A stretch of 64,000 bases of DNA from Eubacterium ramulus (GCF_003122485.1 NZ_JRFU01000028.1:1-64000), one strand, 5' to 3'; positions 53,559 through 61,999 are shown, counted from the first letter of the stretch. Notes: generated by a model not told the origin, from the letters alone. Translations and numbers: made by a program.

Positions 53559-54890
53559 TCATCCATTGATGCTGTGTGCCAGCTCTGCTGCTGCCTGTCT
53601 GCAATCTGCCATTGCTTTTGCCTCATCGATCACGGTCAGCTCACGGTCTTTCATCAGAACTTTTCCGTTACAGATGGTTGTCTGAGTCATGGCACCGTTG
53701 ATACCGAATAACATATGGCTGTTGATATTGTCTGCGGTCAGTGGTGTCAGCGGATCATAAGCGACTACAACTACGTCTGCTGCTGCGCCTTCTTTTAACA
53801 CGCCAAGCGGAATGTTGAAATAGCGGTTTGCCATTTTTGCATTTCCTTCAAACAGCATTGCCGGAACTTCGCCCCAGGCAGCGTTTGCATCACATAAGGA
53901 ATGTTTGTGCAGTACATTCGCTACCTTATAAGATTCAAACATATCGTGTGTATAACCGTCCGTTCCAAGTCCTGTCAGAATGCCTTTCTGGAAAATTCTC
54001 ATGGTTGGCGGACATCCACAGGCATTTCCCATATTTGACTCCGGATTGTGCACTACCATCGTATCTGTCGCTTTCAGCAGATCCATCTCCTGCTCATTGA
54101 CATAAATACAATGTGCGGTCATGGTCTGCGGACCTAACAGATCGTGATCCATCAGTCTGTTTACGATTCTCTTTCCATATTTATGTAAGCAGTCATGCAG
54201 GTCTTCGATACCCTCTGCCACATGAATGTGTGCGCCTACGCCCTCCGGCATATTTTCGCGACACATTTCAAATGTTTTATCAGAGATTGTAAACTGTGCA
54301 TGCATACCCATCATGGCTTTGATCATGTCATTGTTCTGCTGTGCGGCATATTTAATGAAGTCTGCATTTTCTTTTACGGAAGCTTTTGCTTTCTCCTCGC
54401 CGTCACGATCAGATACTTCATAACACAGACAGCTTCTTACGCCCATCTTCTCAGATGCTTCCGCAATTTTAAACAGGCTGCCTTCAATAGCACCGAAACT
54501 TGCATGATGATCAAATACGGTTGTCACACCGTTTTTGATACAATCTATATAAGTAGCAATAGCACTTAAGTATGTCTGCTCCAGTGTCAGGTGACGGTCA
54601 ATCGTCCACCACAGTCCATCCAGAATATCTAAAAATCCGTTTGGGTTATATCCATTAATAGATAATCCTCTGGCAAATGCGCTGTAAATATGTTCGTGCA
54701 TATTAATAAGGGACGGCATGATGATCTGACCTTTTGCATCGATCAGCTCTGCCTGCGGATATTCGCTTCGTAGTGTCTCATAATCGCCTACCTTTACAAT
54801 TCGTTCCCCGTCAAGGACAACACCACCATCTTTGATCAGAGGCTTGGTCTCATCTCTTGTGATCACGGTTCCTTTTCCTACCAGAATCAT
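53559..54890 (-). CDS. ssnA: SsnA-type aminohydrolase
   Basis: 443 residues from ATG 54888-54890, which follows AAGGAG; the frame extends 13 codons further upstream but without a site. Cytosine deaminase/TrzA-like amidohydrolase: INMHEHIYSAFARGL (His65, His67), MGMHAQFTISD, GAHIHVAEG, LMTAHCIYV and LGTDGYTHDMFE supply the metal ligands and the catalytic Glu/Asp. SsnA is one of the recognised members of the selenium-dependent hydroxylase gene set (TIGR03314). It probably removes an amino or amide group from a purine-derived intermediate. Divergent from the YheO-like gene across a 315-bp promoter region. Confidence 0.9.
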   Translation of the reverse strand: MILVGKGTVITRDETKPLIKDGGVVLDGERIVKVGDYETLRSEYPQAELIDAKGQIIMPSLINMHEHIYSAFARGLSINGYNPNGFLDILDGLWWTIDRHLTLEQTYLSAIATYIDCIKNGVTTVFDHHASFGAIEGSLFKIAEASEKMGVRSCLCYEVSDRDGEEKAKASVKENADFIKYAAQQNNDMIKAMMGMHAQFTISDKTFEMCRENMPEGVGAHIHVAEGIEDLHDCLHKYGKRIVNRLMDHDLLGPQTMTAHCIYVNEQEMDLLKATDTMVVHNPESNMGNACGCPPTMRIFQKGILTGLGTDGYTHDMFESYKVANVLHKHSLCDANAAWGEVPAMLFEGNAKMANRYFNIPLGVLKEGAAADVVVVAYDPLTPLTADNINSHMLFGINGAMTQTTICNGKVLMKDRELTVIDEAKAMADCRQAAAELAHSING

Positions 54891-55039
54891 GTTTCTTCTC
54901 CTTTCATTCCCCGTGTAGTTTCTTATCATGTTTACAACTTTTCAAAAAGCAAAAATATATCTCTTTCTATATAGAAGAAACAGGTAGATTCCTGCCTTTT
55001 CCAAGTTGTTTTTCTCCGATTCACAACGGCTCTGTTTTT

Positions 55040-55053
55040 ATTGACCGTTCAAT
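55040..55053. promoter_or_regulatory. Palindromic operator candidate, site 3 (divergent ssnA / ygeX-arm region)
   Basis: ATTGACCGTTCAAT has exactly the half-sites ATTGA and TCAAT with the 4-bp gap seen in the xdh upstream palindromes. It lies 91 bp before the TTGACA box of the plus-strand promoter and 150 bp from ssnA. The remainder of the 315-bp gap is AT-rich and holds no gene. Confidence 0.45.
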
Positions 55054-55143
55054 CTAATATGATATTACCACACCGCAAAATTAAAAGCAATATTCTTTTC
55101 AAACTTTTTTTGTAAATACCTAAAAATATTTTTGATTTTAGTG

Positions 55144-55171
55144 TTGACATCTGAAAAAAATCTGATATGAT
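55144..55171 (+). promoter_or_regulatory. Sigma-A type promoter of the YheO-ygeXYW arm
   Basis: TTGACA (55144-55149), 16-bp spacer, TATGAT (55166-55171). Transcription should start near 55178, upstream of the preferred start codon at 55206 and downstream of the frame's first ATG at 55167, which is therefore not used. Confidence 0.75.
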
Positions 55172-55205
55172 GAGTACAGAAAGCAAAACAAAAGGAGACA
55201 GCAAA

Positions 55206-55856
55206 ATGATGACACTGGAGCTTTTAAAACAACTGGCAAAAGCACTGGCTGTTCAGTTTGGAAATGACTGTGAAGTTGTGATTCATGACCTGACACGCAA
55301 GAGTCTTCATAAATCCATCGTTTATATAGAAAACGGCCACATTACAAACAGAAAAACCGGTGACGGTCCTTCCAAAGTCGTATTGGAGACCATGAGAAAA
55401 GATCCATCCAAGATTTCCGATCATCTCGGTTATCTGACCAAAACAAACGATGGTAAAACATTAAAATCTTCTACGATTTTCGTTCGTGAAGAAGAAGGTG
55501 GACCAATCCAGTATATCCTTGCCATCAATTTTGACATTACCAATCTCCTGTATTTTCAGGATTCTGTCCGCTCACTCATCAGTGAGAGCGGCGAACCGGC
55601 GGTTTCTTCCTATCATAAGGAACCGGAAAGCATCTGCACCAACGTGGCAGACCTGTTAGACGACCTGATCGCCCAGGCAGTTGCGGTGGTTGGAAAACCT
55701 GCATCCCTGATGTCAAAGGATGAAAGGGTACAGGCCATTCAGTTCCTGAATAATACCGGTGCTTTCCTTATTACCAAATCGGGCGACAAAGTTTCCCAGT
55801 ACTTCGGGATTTCAAAATATACTTTGTACAGCTACATCAAAGCAGATAAAAATTAG
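55206..55856 (+). CDS. YheO-like PAS and helix-turn-helix regulator (DauR family)
   Basis: 216 residues from ATG 55206-55208 behind AAAGGAGA; the promoter excludes an earlier start. N-terminal PAS_6 domain (about 1-115): FGNDCEVVIHDLTRKSL, YIENGHITNRKTGDGPS and PIQYILAINFDITNL. C-terminal HTH_22 (about 155-216): DERVQAIQFLNNTGAFLITK then VSQYFGISKYTLYSYI. Members such as DauR sense amino-acid-type metabolites and control their catabolism. It is 12 bp from ygeX and so is co-transcribed with the gene set it likely controls. The sensed compound is unknown. Confidence 0.9.
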   Translation: MMTLELLKQLAKALAVQFGNDCEVVIHDLTRKSLHKSIVYIENGHITNRKTGDGPSKVVLETMRKDPSKISDHLGYLTKTNDGKTLKSSTIFVREEEGGPIQYILAINFDITNLLYFQDSVRSLISESGEPAVSSYHKEPESICTNVADLLDDLIAQAVAVVGKPASLMSKDERVQAIQFLNNTGAFLITKSGDKVSQYFGISKYTLYSYIKADKN

Positions 55857-55868
55857 GAGGAGGTTTTT

Positions 55869-57083
55869 ATGAAACAAATCAAATGGGTAAAAAACACAAT
55901 GCCAAAAACCGATGACGCAAACCTTTCGGTTATGGCACTTGAAGAAGTTGAAAAAGCCCGCGCTTTCCACAAAACAATTCCGGGATATGAGAGAACACCT
56001 CTTGCACATCTGACTCACATGGCAGACCGCCTTGGCCTGAAAGATGTCTGTGTAAAAGATGAATCTTACCGTTTCGGTCTGAATGCATTCAAAGTGCTCG
56101 GTGGATCTTTCGCAATGGCAAAATACATTGCAAAACAGACTGGACGCGATATCTCAGAACTTGATTTTGAGACACTGACATCCGACAAACTCCGTGAGGA
56201 ATTCGGACAGGCTACATTCTTTACCGCGACAGATGGTAACCATGGACGTGGTGTTGCATGGGCTGCAAACCGTTTAAAACAGAAAGCGGTTGTATTTATG
56301 CCGAAGGGTTCCACGCAGAACCGACTGAACCACATTCTTGCAGAGAACGCTACTGCTACCATCGAAGAAGTAAACTATGACGAATGTGTCCGCATGGCTG
56401 CTGCAGCTGCTGCAAAAGTAGAAAACGGTGTCGTTGTACAGGATACTGCATGGAAAGGTTATGAGGAAATCCCATCCTGGATCATGCAGGGATACGGAAG
56501 CATGGCCATGGAAGCAAATGAACAGCTTCATGAACTTGGCATCAAACGTCCGACACATGTATTTGTTCAGGCAGGTGTTGGTTCTTTAGCAGGTGGTGTA
56601 CAGGGTTATTTCGCAAATCAGTATCCGGACAATCCTCCGATCGTCTGTGTAGTAGAAGCTGATACAGCTGCATGTCTGTACAAAGGTGCAGTTGCAGGCG
56701 ATGGCGCAGAGTACAACGTAGAAGGCGATATGCCAACCATCATGGCTGGTCTTGCATGTGGTGAACCGAATACAACTTCCTGGGATATTCTGAAAAACCA
56801 TGTATCTGTATTCGTTGCCGCTCCGGACTGGGTATCCGCAAAATCTATGCGTATGCTTGCAGCTCCGATCAAAGGTGATCCACAGGTAACATCCGGTGAA
56901 TCAGGAGCCGTTACATTCGGAGTTTTAAATGAGATCATGACCAACCCGGAATACGCTGATCTGAAAGAAGCATTACAGTTAGATGAAAATTCACAGGTAC
57001 TGCTCTTCTCCACTGAGGGAGATACAGATCCGGAACGTTATAAAGAGATCGTCTGGGACGGAAAAGATTATTTAGATGAATAA
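55869..57083 (+). CDS. ygeX: Diaminopropionate ammonia-lyase
   Basis: 404 residues; GGAGGAGG before the ATG. PLP fold type II: YRFGLNAFKVLGGS with Schiff-base Lys75 (E. coli enzyme Lys77) and TATDGNHGRGVAWAA with the conserved Asp near 122 (E. coli Asp120), AGVGSLAGGVQGYF (phosphate loop) and SGESGAVTFG. It converts 2,3-diaminopropionate to pyruvate and two ammonia through 2-aminoacrylate. In this cluster it is the probable carbon outlet of the purine pathway. Codon choice is strongly biased (GGT, CGT, AAC, GAC), as expected for high expression. Confidence 0.95.
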   Translation: MKQIKWVKNTMPKTDDANLSVMALEEVEKARAFHKTIPGYERTPLAHLTHMADRLGLKDVCVKDESYRFGLNAFKVLGGSFAMAKYIAKQTGRDISELDFETLTSDKLREEFGQATFFTATDGNHGRGVAWAANRLKQKAVVFMPKGSTQNRLNHILAENATATIEEVNYDECVRMAAAAAAKVENGVVVQDTAWKGYEEIPSWIMQGYGSMAMEANEQLHELGIKRPTHVFVQAGVGSLAGGVQGYFANQYPDNPPIVCVVEADTAACLYKGAVAGDGAEYNVEGDMPTIMAGLACGEPNTTSWDILKNHVSVFVAAPDWVSAKSMRMLAAPIKGDPQVTSGESGAVTFGVLNEIMTNPEYADLKEALQLDENSQVLLFSTEGDTDPERYKEIVWDGKDYLDE

Positions 57084-57113
57084 TCAGATTTAAATTTTTT
57101 GAGTTATTTTTAG

Positions 57114-57127
57114 ATTAACCAATCAAT
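57114..57127. promoter_or_regulatory. Palindromic operator candidate, site 4 (ygeX-ygeY gap)
   Basis: ATTAACCAATCAAT: half-sites ATTAA and TCAAT with a 4-bp gap, flanked by AG and CT that extend the dyad. It lies 35 bp before the ygeY start in a 78-bp gap. Confidence 0.35.
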
Positions 57128-57161
57128 CTATTTCACATTATAGTATGGAGGTATTACTACT

Positions 57162-58472
57162 ATGGATTACAACAAAATCAAAGCAACCGCTGAGAGCTAC
57201 AAAGACGACATGACCAAATTCTTACGTGCCATCGTAAAGAATCCGGGCGAGAGCTGTGATGAGAAAGCTCATATCGAGACCATCGCTGCTGAGATGAAAA
57301 AACTGGACTTCGACGAAGTTGTCATCGATCCGCAGGGTAACGTCATCGGTTACATGGGAACAGGCGACAAGATCATCGCTTACGATGCACATATTGATAC
57401 AGTAGGTATCGGAAACATTGAAAACTGGAACTTCGATCCATATGATGGATATGAGAACGACGAAGAGATCGGTGGACGTGGTGTATCTGATCAGTGTGGC
57501 GGTCTTGTATCTGCTACATACGGTGCTAAGATCATGAAAGACCTTGACCTGATTCCGGAAGGATGCAAGATCATGGTAGTCGGAACTGTTCAGGAAGAAG
57601 ACTGTGATGGTCTTTGCTGGCAGTACATCATCAACGAAGATAAAATCCGTCCGGAATTCGTTGTTTCCACAGAGCCGACAGACGGCGGTATCTACCGTGG
57701 ACAGCGTGGACGTATGGAAATCCGCGTAGATGTAAAAGGTATCTCCTGCCATGGTTCCGCTCCGGAGCGTGGAGACAACGCAATCTACAAAATGGCTGAC
57801 ATTCTTCAGGACATCCGTTCCTTAAATGAGAACGATGACGCTGACGAGACAGAGATCAAAGGTCTTGTAAAAATGCTCAACCCGAAATACAACAAAGATT
57901 GGGAAGAGGCACGTTTCCTTGGCCGCGGTACTGTAACCGTATCCCAGATCTTCTATACATCCCCAAGCCGTTGTGCAGTTGCTGACTCCTGTGCAATCTC
58001 CCTTGACCGTCGTATGACATTCGGAGAAACATGGGAAAGCTGCTTAGACGAGATCCGTGCACTTCCGAGCGTACAGAAATACGGCGATGACGTAAAAGTA
58101 TCTATGTACAACTACGATCGTCCTTCTTACACAGGATGCGTATATGAGATCGAGTGCTACTTCCCGACATGGGCTATCCCGAAAGATCACAAAGTAACAA
58201 AATCTCTCGAGAACGCTTACAAAGCATTATACGGAGATCAGCGTATCGGTGCTGCTGAGACACTTGAAATGCGTCAGGCTCGTCCACTTACAGATAAATG
58301 GACATTCTCTACAAACGGCGTATCTATCATGGGTAGAAATAACATTCCTTGTATCGGTTTTGGACCGGGTGCTGAGGCTCAGGCTCATGCTCCAAACGAG
58401 AAAACATGGAAACAGGATCTGGTAACATGCGCAGCTGTATATGCAGCATTACCGAAAAATTACATGGAGTAA
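57162..58472 (+). CDS. ygeY: YgeY-type M20 metallohydrolase
   Basis: 436 residues, TATGGAGG before the ATG. M20/ArgE/DapE fold: [13 protein letters not shown] with metal ligands His77 and Asp79, [11 protein letters not shown] (bridging Asp), [10 protein letters not shown] (catalytic Glu-Glu), VVSTEPTDG and the C-terminal His in [10 protein letters not shown]. YgeY is a named member (TIGR03526) of the selenium-metabolism/purine set. It probably cleaves an amide or deacylates an intermediate to give diaminopropionate for YgeX; that step is inference from gene order. Heavily biased codons suggest high expression. Confidence 0.92.
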   Translation: MDYNKIKATAESYKDDMTKFLRAIVKNPGESCDEKAHIETIAAEMKKLDFDEVVIDPQGNVIGYMGTGDKIIAYDAHIDTVGIGNIENWNFDPYDGYENDEEIGGRGVSDQCGGLVSATYGAKIMKDLDLIPEGCKIMVVGTVQEEDCDGLCWQYIINEDKIRPEFVVSTEPTDGGIYRGQRGRMEIRVDVKGISCHGSAPERGDNAIYKMADILQDIRSLNENDDADETEIKGLVKMLNPKYNKDWEEARFLGRGTVTVSQIFYTSPSRCAVADSCAISLDRRMTFGETWESCLDEIRALPSVQKYGDDVKVSMYNYDRPSYTGCVYEIECYFPTWAIPKDHKVTKSLENAYKALYGDQRIGAAETLEMRQARPLTDKWTFSTNGVSIMGRNNIPCIGFGPGAEAQAHAPNEKTWKQDLVTCAAVYAALPKNYME

Positions 58473-58492
58473 ATTTCATTCATTATTTTTGT

Positions 58493-58530
58493 GAGGGATC
58501 CTTCCTGCATTGATTTCAGGAAGTTCCCTC
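58493..58530 (+). terminator. Intercistronic hairpin after ygeY
   Basis: GAGGGA-tc-CTTCCTG pairs with CAGGAAG-t-TCCCTC, 20 bp after the stop, without a T run. It may attenuate or stabilise the ygeY message rather than fully terminate it. A related hairpin follows ygeW. Confidence 0.6.
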
Positions 58531-58598
58531 CCTAAAACCAGATAACTCTAAATTTTAATATATCTCAACCGAATCTATTTTATAAGGAGAATACATAA

Positions 58599-59792
58599 AT
58601 GAAAACATTACAGGATTACATCGACAAACTCAACAGCTTAAACTTCAAAGAAATGTACAACAACGATTTCTTCCTTACATGGGAGAAAACAGATGACGAG
58701 TTAGAGGCTGTTTTCACTATCGCTGACGCACTTCGTTTCATGCGTGAGAACAACATTTCCACAAAAGTATTTGAGAGCGGTCTTGGAATTTCCTTATTCC
58801 GTGATAACTCCACAAGAACACGTTTCTCTTTCGCTTCCGCATGTAACCTGCTTGGTCTGGAAGTTCAGGATCTGGACGAGGGCAAATCTCAGGTAGCTCA
58901 TGGTGAGACTGTTCGTGAGACAGCTAACATGATCTCCTTCATGGCTGACGTTATCGGTATCCGTGACGATATGTACATCGGAAAAGGTAATGCTTACATG
59001 CACGAAGTATCTGACGCTGTAAAACAGGGTAACGCTGACGGCATCTTAGAGCAGCGCCCGACACTGGTAAACCTTCAGTGTGATATCGACCATCCGACAC
59101 AGGCTATGGCAGATGCTCTTCACCTGATCCATGAATTCGGCGGTGTTGAGAACTTAAAAGGTAAAAAAGTTGCCATGACATGGGCTTACTCTCCTTCATA
59201 TGGTAAACCACTCTCCGTTCCGCAGGGTATCATCGGTCTGATGACACGTTTCGGTATGGACGTTGTACTTGCTCATCCGGAAGGATACGATGTAATGCCG
59301 GAAGTTGAGGAAGTTGCAAAAGCAAACGCTGAGAAATCAGGCGGTTCCTTCACAAAAGTAAACAGCATGGCTGAGGCTTTCAAAGATGCTGATATCGTAT
59401 ATCCGAAGAGCTGGGCTCCGTTCGCTGCTATGGAGAAACGTACAAACCTTTACGGTGAAGGCGATACAGAAGGAATCAAAGCACTTGAGAAAGAGCTTCT
59501 TGCTCAGAACGCAGAGCACAAAGACTGGTGCTGTACTGAAGAATTAATGAAAACAACAAAAGATGGCAAAGCATTATACTTACACTGCCTGCCAGCAGAT
59601 ATCAACGATGTAAGCTGTAAAGACGGCGAGGTTGAGGCTTCCGTATTCGATCGTTATCGTACACCGCTTTACAAAGAAGCAAGCTACAAACCATACATCA
59701 TCGCTGCTATGATCTTCTTAAGCAAATTTGAGAATCCGCAGGAGATCTTAAAGAAATTAGAAGAGCGCGCTGGAAAACGTATCTTTGAGTAA
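58599..59792 (+). CDS. ygeW: YgeW-type carbamoyltransferase family protein
   Basis: 397 residues. Aspartate/ornithine carbamoyltransferase fold: carbamoyl-phosphate loop STRTR at 71-75, DIDHPTQAMADALHLI (HPTQ motif) and HCLPADIND (HCLP-like motif). YgeW of E. coli is a knotted-fold transcarbamylase homologue of unknown acceptor, and the gene usually sits with ygeX, ygeY and carbamate kinase. Here it likely works phosphorolytically, forming carbamoyl phosphate from a ureido intermediate for the next enzyme. Strong codon bias, AAGGAG before the ATG. Confidence 0.92.
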   Translation: MKTLQDYIDKLNSLNFKEMYNNDFFLTWEKTDDELEAVFTIADALRFMRENNISTKVFESGLGISLFRDNSTRTRFSFASACNLLGLEVQDLDEGKSQVAHGETVRETANMISFMADVIGIRDDMYIGKGNAYMHEVSDAVKQGNADGILEQRPTLVNLQCDIDHPTQAMADALHLIHEFGGVENLKGKKVAMTWAYSPSYGKPLSVPQGIIGLMTRFGMDVVLAHPEGYDVMPEVEEVAKANAEKSGGSFTKVNSMAEAFKDADIVYPKSWAPFAAMEKRTNLYGEGDTEGIKALEKELLAQNAEHKDWCCTEELMKTTKDGKALYLHCLPADINDVSCKDGEVEASVFDRYRTPLYKEASYKPYIIAAMIFLSKFENPQEILKKLEERAGKRIFE

Positions 59793-59798
59793 TTAACT

Positions 59799-59858
59799 GA
59801 GCTGTATTTTGTGAGAGATTCTTCTTAGACTTTATTCAGGAGGAGTCTTTCACAGCTC
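59799..59858 (+). terminator. Intercistronic hairpin after ygeW
   Basis: GAGCTGT (59799-59805) pairs with ACAGCTC (59852-59858); TGTGA/TCACA and CTTCTT/AGGAGG extend it inside with wobble pairs. It starts 6 bp after the ygeW stop and its left side (TTTTGTGAGAGATTCTTC) resembles the hairpin after ygeY. Confidence 0.55.
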
Positions 59859-59909
59859 TGATTTTTAAATTTTGATGTAATATACTAATCCATTTGGGGG
59901 TAACGAATC

Positions 59910-60854
59910 ATGGGTAAAAAACGTATCGTCATTGCACTTGGCGGTAATGCCCTTGGAAAAAATCTTCCTGAACAGTACTTGGCTGTTCAGGAAACTTCCA
60001 GAGCAATCGCTGATCTGATCGAAGCCGGAAATGAAGTCATCATCTCCCACGGCAACGGTCCACAGGTTGGAATGATCAACAATGCAATGGCTGCATATTC
60101 CAAAACAGAACCTTCTCATCCGGCCATCACACCTCTCTCCGTTTGTGTGGCCATGAGTCAGGCATATATTGGTTACGATCTTCAGAATGCATTAAAAGAG
60201 GAATTATTAAACCGCGGCATCAAGAAAAATGTTGCCACGGTGATCACACAGGTTCGTGTGGATGAAAATGATCCTGCATTCGAGCATCCGACCAAACCAA
60301 TCGGTCAGTTTATGACTAAAGAAGAAGCTGATGCCGCAGTAGCCAGCAGCGGTATTCAAGTCATGGAGGATGCGGGACGCGGCTATCGTCGTGTCGTTGC
60401 TTCTCCAAAACCGGCAGAAATTATTGAAATCGACACAGTCAAAGATCTCCTGAACGCAGGCGAAATCGTCATCGCCAGCGGCGGCGGCGGTATCCCTGTG
60501 ATCCGTCAGGGAAATCATTTAAAAGGTGTTGGAGCAGTTATCGATAAAGATTTCGCAAGCTGTCTCCTTGCACAGCAGTTAAATGCTGATTTTCTGATCA
60601 TTCTGACTGCAGTCGAGAAAGTAGCACTCCGCTTCGGTACTCCGGAAGAGACATGGCTGGATGATATTACAGTCGATGAAGCAAAACAGTACATGGAAGA
60701 AGGGCATTTCGCACCGGGCTCCATGCTTCCGAAAGTTCAGGCAGGTGTAGAATTTGCCGAGTCTGGAGTGGGACGTACCGCCCTCATCACCCTTTTGCAG
60801 AAAGCAAAAGACGGTGTCAACGGTGCAACAGGAACACGTATAATCAAGAAGTAA
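59910..60854 (+). CDS. arcC: Carbamate kinase
   Basis: 314 residues. Amino-acid kinase fold: KKRIVIALGGNALGKN at the N-terminus, EVIISHGNGPQVGMINNAM, PTKPIGQFMTKEEAD, GEIVIASGGGGIPV and VIDKDFASCLLAQQL, all carbamate kinase motifs. It makes ATP from carbamoyl phosphate and ADP, the likely energy-yielding step after YgeW. GGGGG before the ATG. Corresponds to yqeA/arcC of similar clusters; no arginine deiminase genes are near, so an arginine role is unlikely. Confidence 0.95.
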   Translation: MGKKRIVIALGGNALGKNLPEQYLAVQETSRAIADLIEAGNEVIISHGNGPQVGMINNAMAAYSKTEPSHPAITPLSVCVAMSQAYIGYDLQNALKEELLNRGIKKNVATVITQVRVDENDPAFEHPTKPIGQFMTKEEADAAVASSGIQVMEDAGRGYRRVVASPKPAEIIEIDTVKDLLNAGEIVIASGGGGIPVIRQGNHLKGVGAVIDKDFASCLLAQQLNADFLIILTAVEKVALRFGTPEETWLDDITVDEAKQYMEEGHFAPGSMLPKVQAGVEFAESGVGRTALITLLQKAKDGVNGATGTRIIKK

Positions 60855-60876
60855 AAATTTTTTAGTTTGTTATTTG

Positions 60877-60890
60877 ATTGATTATTCGAT
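60877..60890. promoter_or_regulatory. Palindromic operator-like site 5 (downstream of arcC)
   Basis: ATTGATTATTCGAT, half-sites ATTGA and TCGAT with the same 4-bp gap and flanking TTTG. It lies after the arcC stop, not before a gene, so a regulatory role is doubtful. Confidence 0.25.
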
Positions 60891-60940
60891 AAAACTTTTT
60901 TTAACATTTTCCTTCTATTTTTACAATATACAAAGCAAAG

Positions 60941-60975
60941 AAAGAGCTCCGATCCTAACCAAATCGGAGCTCTTT
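60941..60975. terminator. Intrinsic terminator after arcC
   Basis: AAAGAGCTCCGAT pairs perfectly with ATCGGAGCTCTTT around a 9-base loop. It ends the ygeXYW-arcC transcript. Between it and the next terminator no gene is supported. Confidence 0.82.
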
Positions 60976-61083
60976 CGTATTCTTCTTTGATGGCATCCAG
61001 TTTTGTCGGAATTCCAACATCAGCAGAAAACTCCCAGAAAAAGGGACTAAAAAATATATCAGCAACAGAAAGATCAGTACAAA

Positions 61084-61124
61084 AAAACGCCAGAGCCGGC
61101 ATTTGCCGGAACTGGCGTTTTTTT
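61084..61124 (+). terminator. Second strong terminator hairpin
   Basis: AAAACGCCAG-ag-CCGGCA pairs with TGCCGG-aa-CTGGCGTTTT, with seven Ts after the stem. It lies 108 bp after the first terminator and isolates the pilin gene from arcC transcription. Confidence 0.82.
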
Positions 61125-61259
61125 AGCTATGGACTTATTTTACAGCCCCTTTCTTTTTATTTATAGAAATATTACATTTATTGTGATATGATAATTATAA
61201 ATATCGTAAATTAATGTTATTGATGGGTAGCAATCCCAGAAAAAGAAAGGAGTTCGATA

Positions 61260-61886
61260 ATGTCAAAACTGAAAGCCAAAAAAGGTTTTACACTGGTAGA
61301 ACTTATTGTTGTTCTTGTTATTATAGCGCTTCTTGCTGCATTACTCATCCCGGCACTGACCGGATATATTGACAAATCAAAAGCGAGAGCAATTGAATCT
61401 GAAGCAAAAGGTATCTGGACGGCAGCACAATCTGCCGCTTCTGAATACTATGGTTTGAATATTGATGAGAAAAGTATGAAAAATGCATTGACCAATTCTT
61501 GTACGATTGATGGTAAAACTTACACAAACTGTCTTGGTCGTATATCAAATGCAACATTTTCTGATGAGCAAAGCTACTGGCATAAAAATCCAACAACTGC
61601 CAGTCAGTTGATAGCCCAGCAAGTCCTGATCTATTTAGACAGTCAGAGCAAAAATAATTCCCAATATAGTTTCGGAAATAGCAATGTTCCAACCTCTGGT
61701 GCGACATTGGCCAACAGTATTAAAAACAATTTTGGATCCAATCCTCCAAAAAATGCCGTATTTATTCAAATTTTTTATGACGAAAACTGCAAGGTTCTTG
61801 CCATAAATTTTGGCAAAGATGGTTACTTGGTGACTATGACAGCCGGTCATTCTCCAATTTGTGAAAAAAACGGTAAAATTCTCTAA
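61260..61886 (+). CDS. Orphan type IV prepilin-like protein
   Basis: 208 residues, AAAGGAG before the ATG. The prepilin signal is perfect: a short basic leader, KKGFTLVELIVVLVIIALLA with cleavage between Gly and Phe and the conserved Glu5 of the mature helix, then about 25 hydrophobic residues and the YIDKSKARAIESEAKGIWTA helix. The C-terminal domain is polar and Ser/Asn-rich with few Cys. It resembles ComGC/GspG-type pseudopilins. No prepilin peptidase, ATPase or platform protein gene is in the window, so it must use machinery encoded elsewhere or be a remnant. Confidence 0.85.
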   Translation: MSKLKAKKGFTLVELIVVLVIIALLAALLIPALTGYIDKSKARAIESEAKGIWTAAQSAASEYYGLNIDEKSMKNALTNSCTIDGKTYTNCLGRISNATFSDEQSYWHKNPTTASQLIAQQVLIYLDSQSKNNSQYSFGNSNVPTSGATLANSIKNNFGSNPPKNAVFIQIFYDENCKVLAINFGKDGYLVTMTAGHSPICEKNGKIL

Positions 61887-61962
61887 TTATACGGGGCTGT
61901 AAAAAAACTCCCCTAACAGAAAATCGCCCAGACCGTGAGGTCAATGGCATTAAGTTAAGAAA

Positions 61963-61999
61963 ATCTCGCATCACACATAGTGTGATGTGGGATTTTTTT
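61963..61999 (+). terminator. Hairpin with T run at the edge of the IS remnant
   Basis: ATCTCGCATCACAC pairs with GTGTGATGTGGGAT (two wobble pairs, 3-base loop), followed by TTTTTTT. It could end the pilin transcript or belong to the left end of the insertion sequence. Confidence 0.7.

Noticed and set aside
60737-61102. 121-codon minus-strand frame after arcC.
   Set aside because: It runs through two terminator stems and the end of arcC, has no ribosome binding site and shows no recognisable domain.
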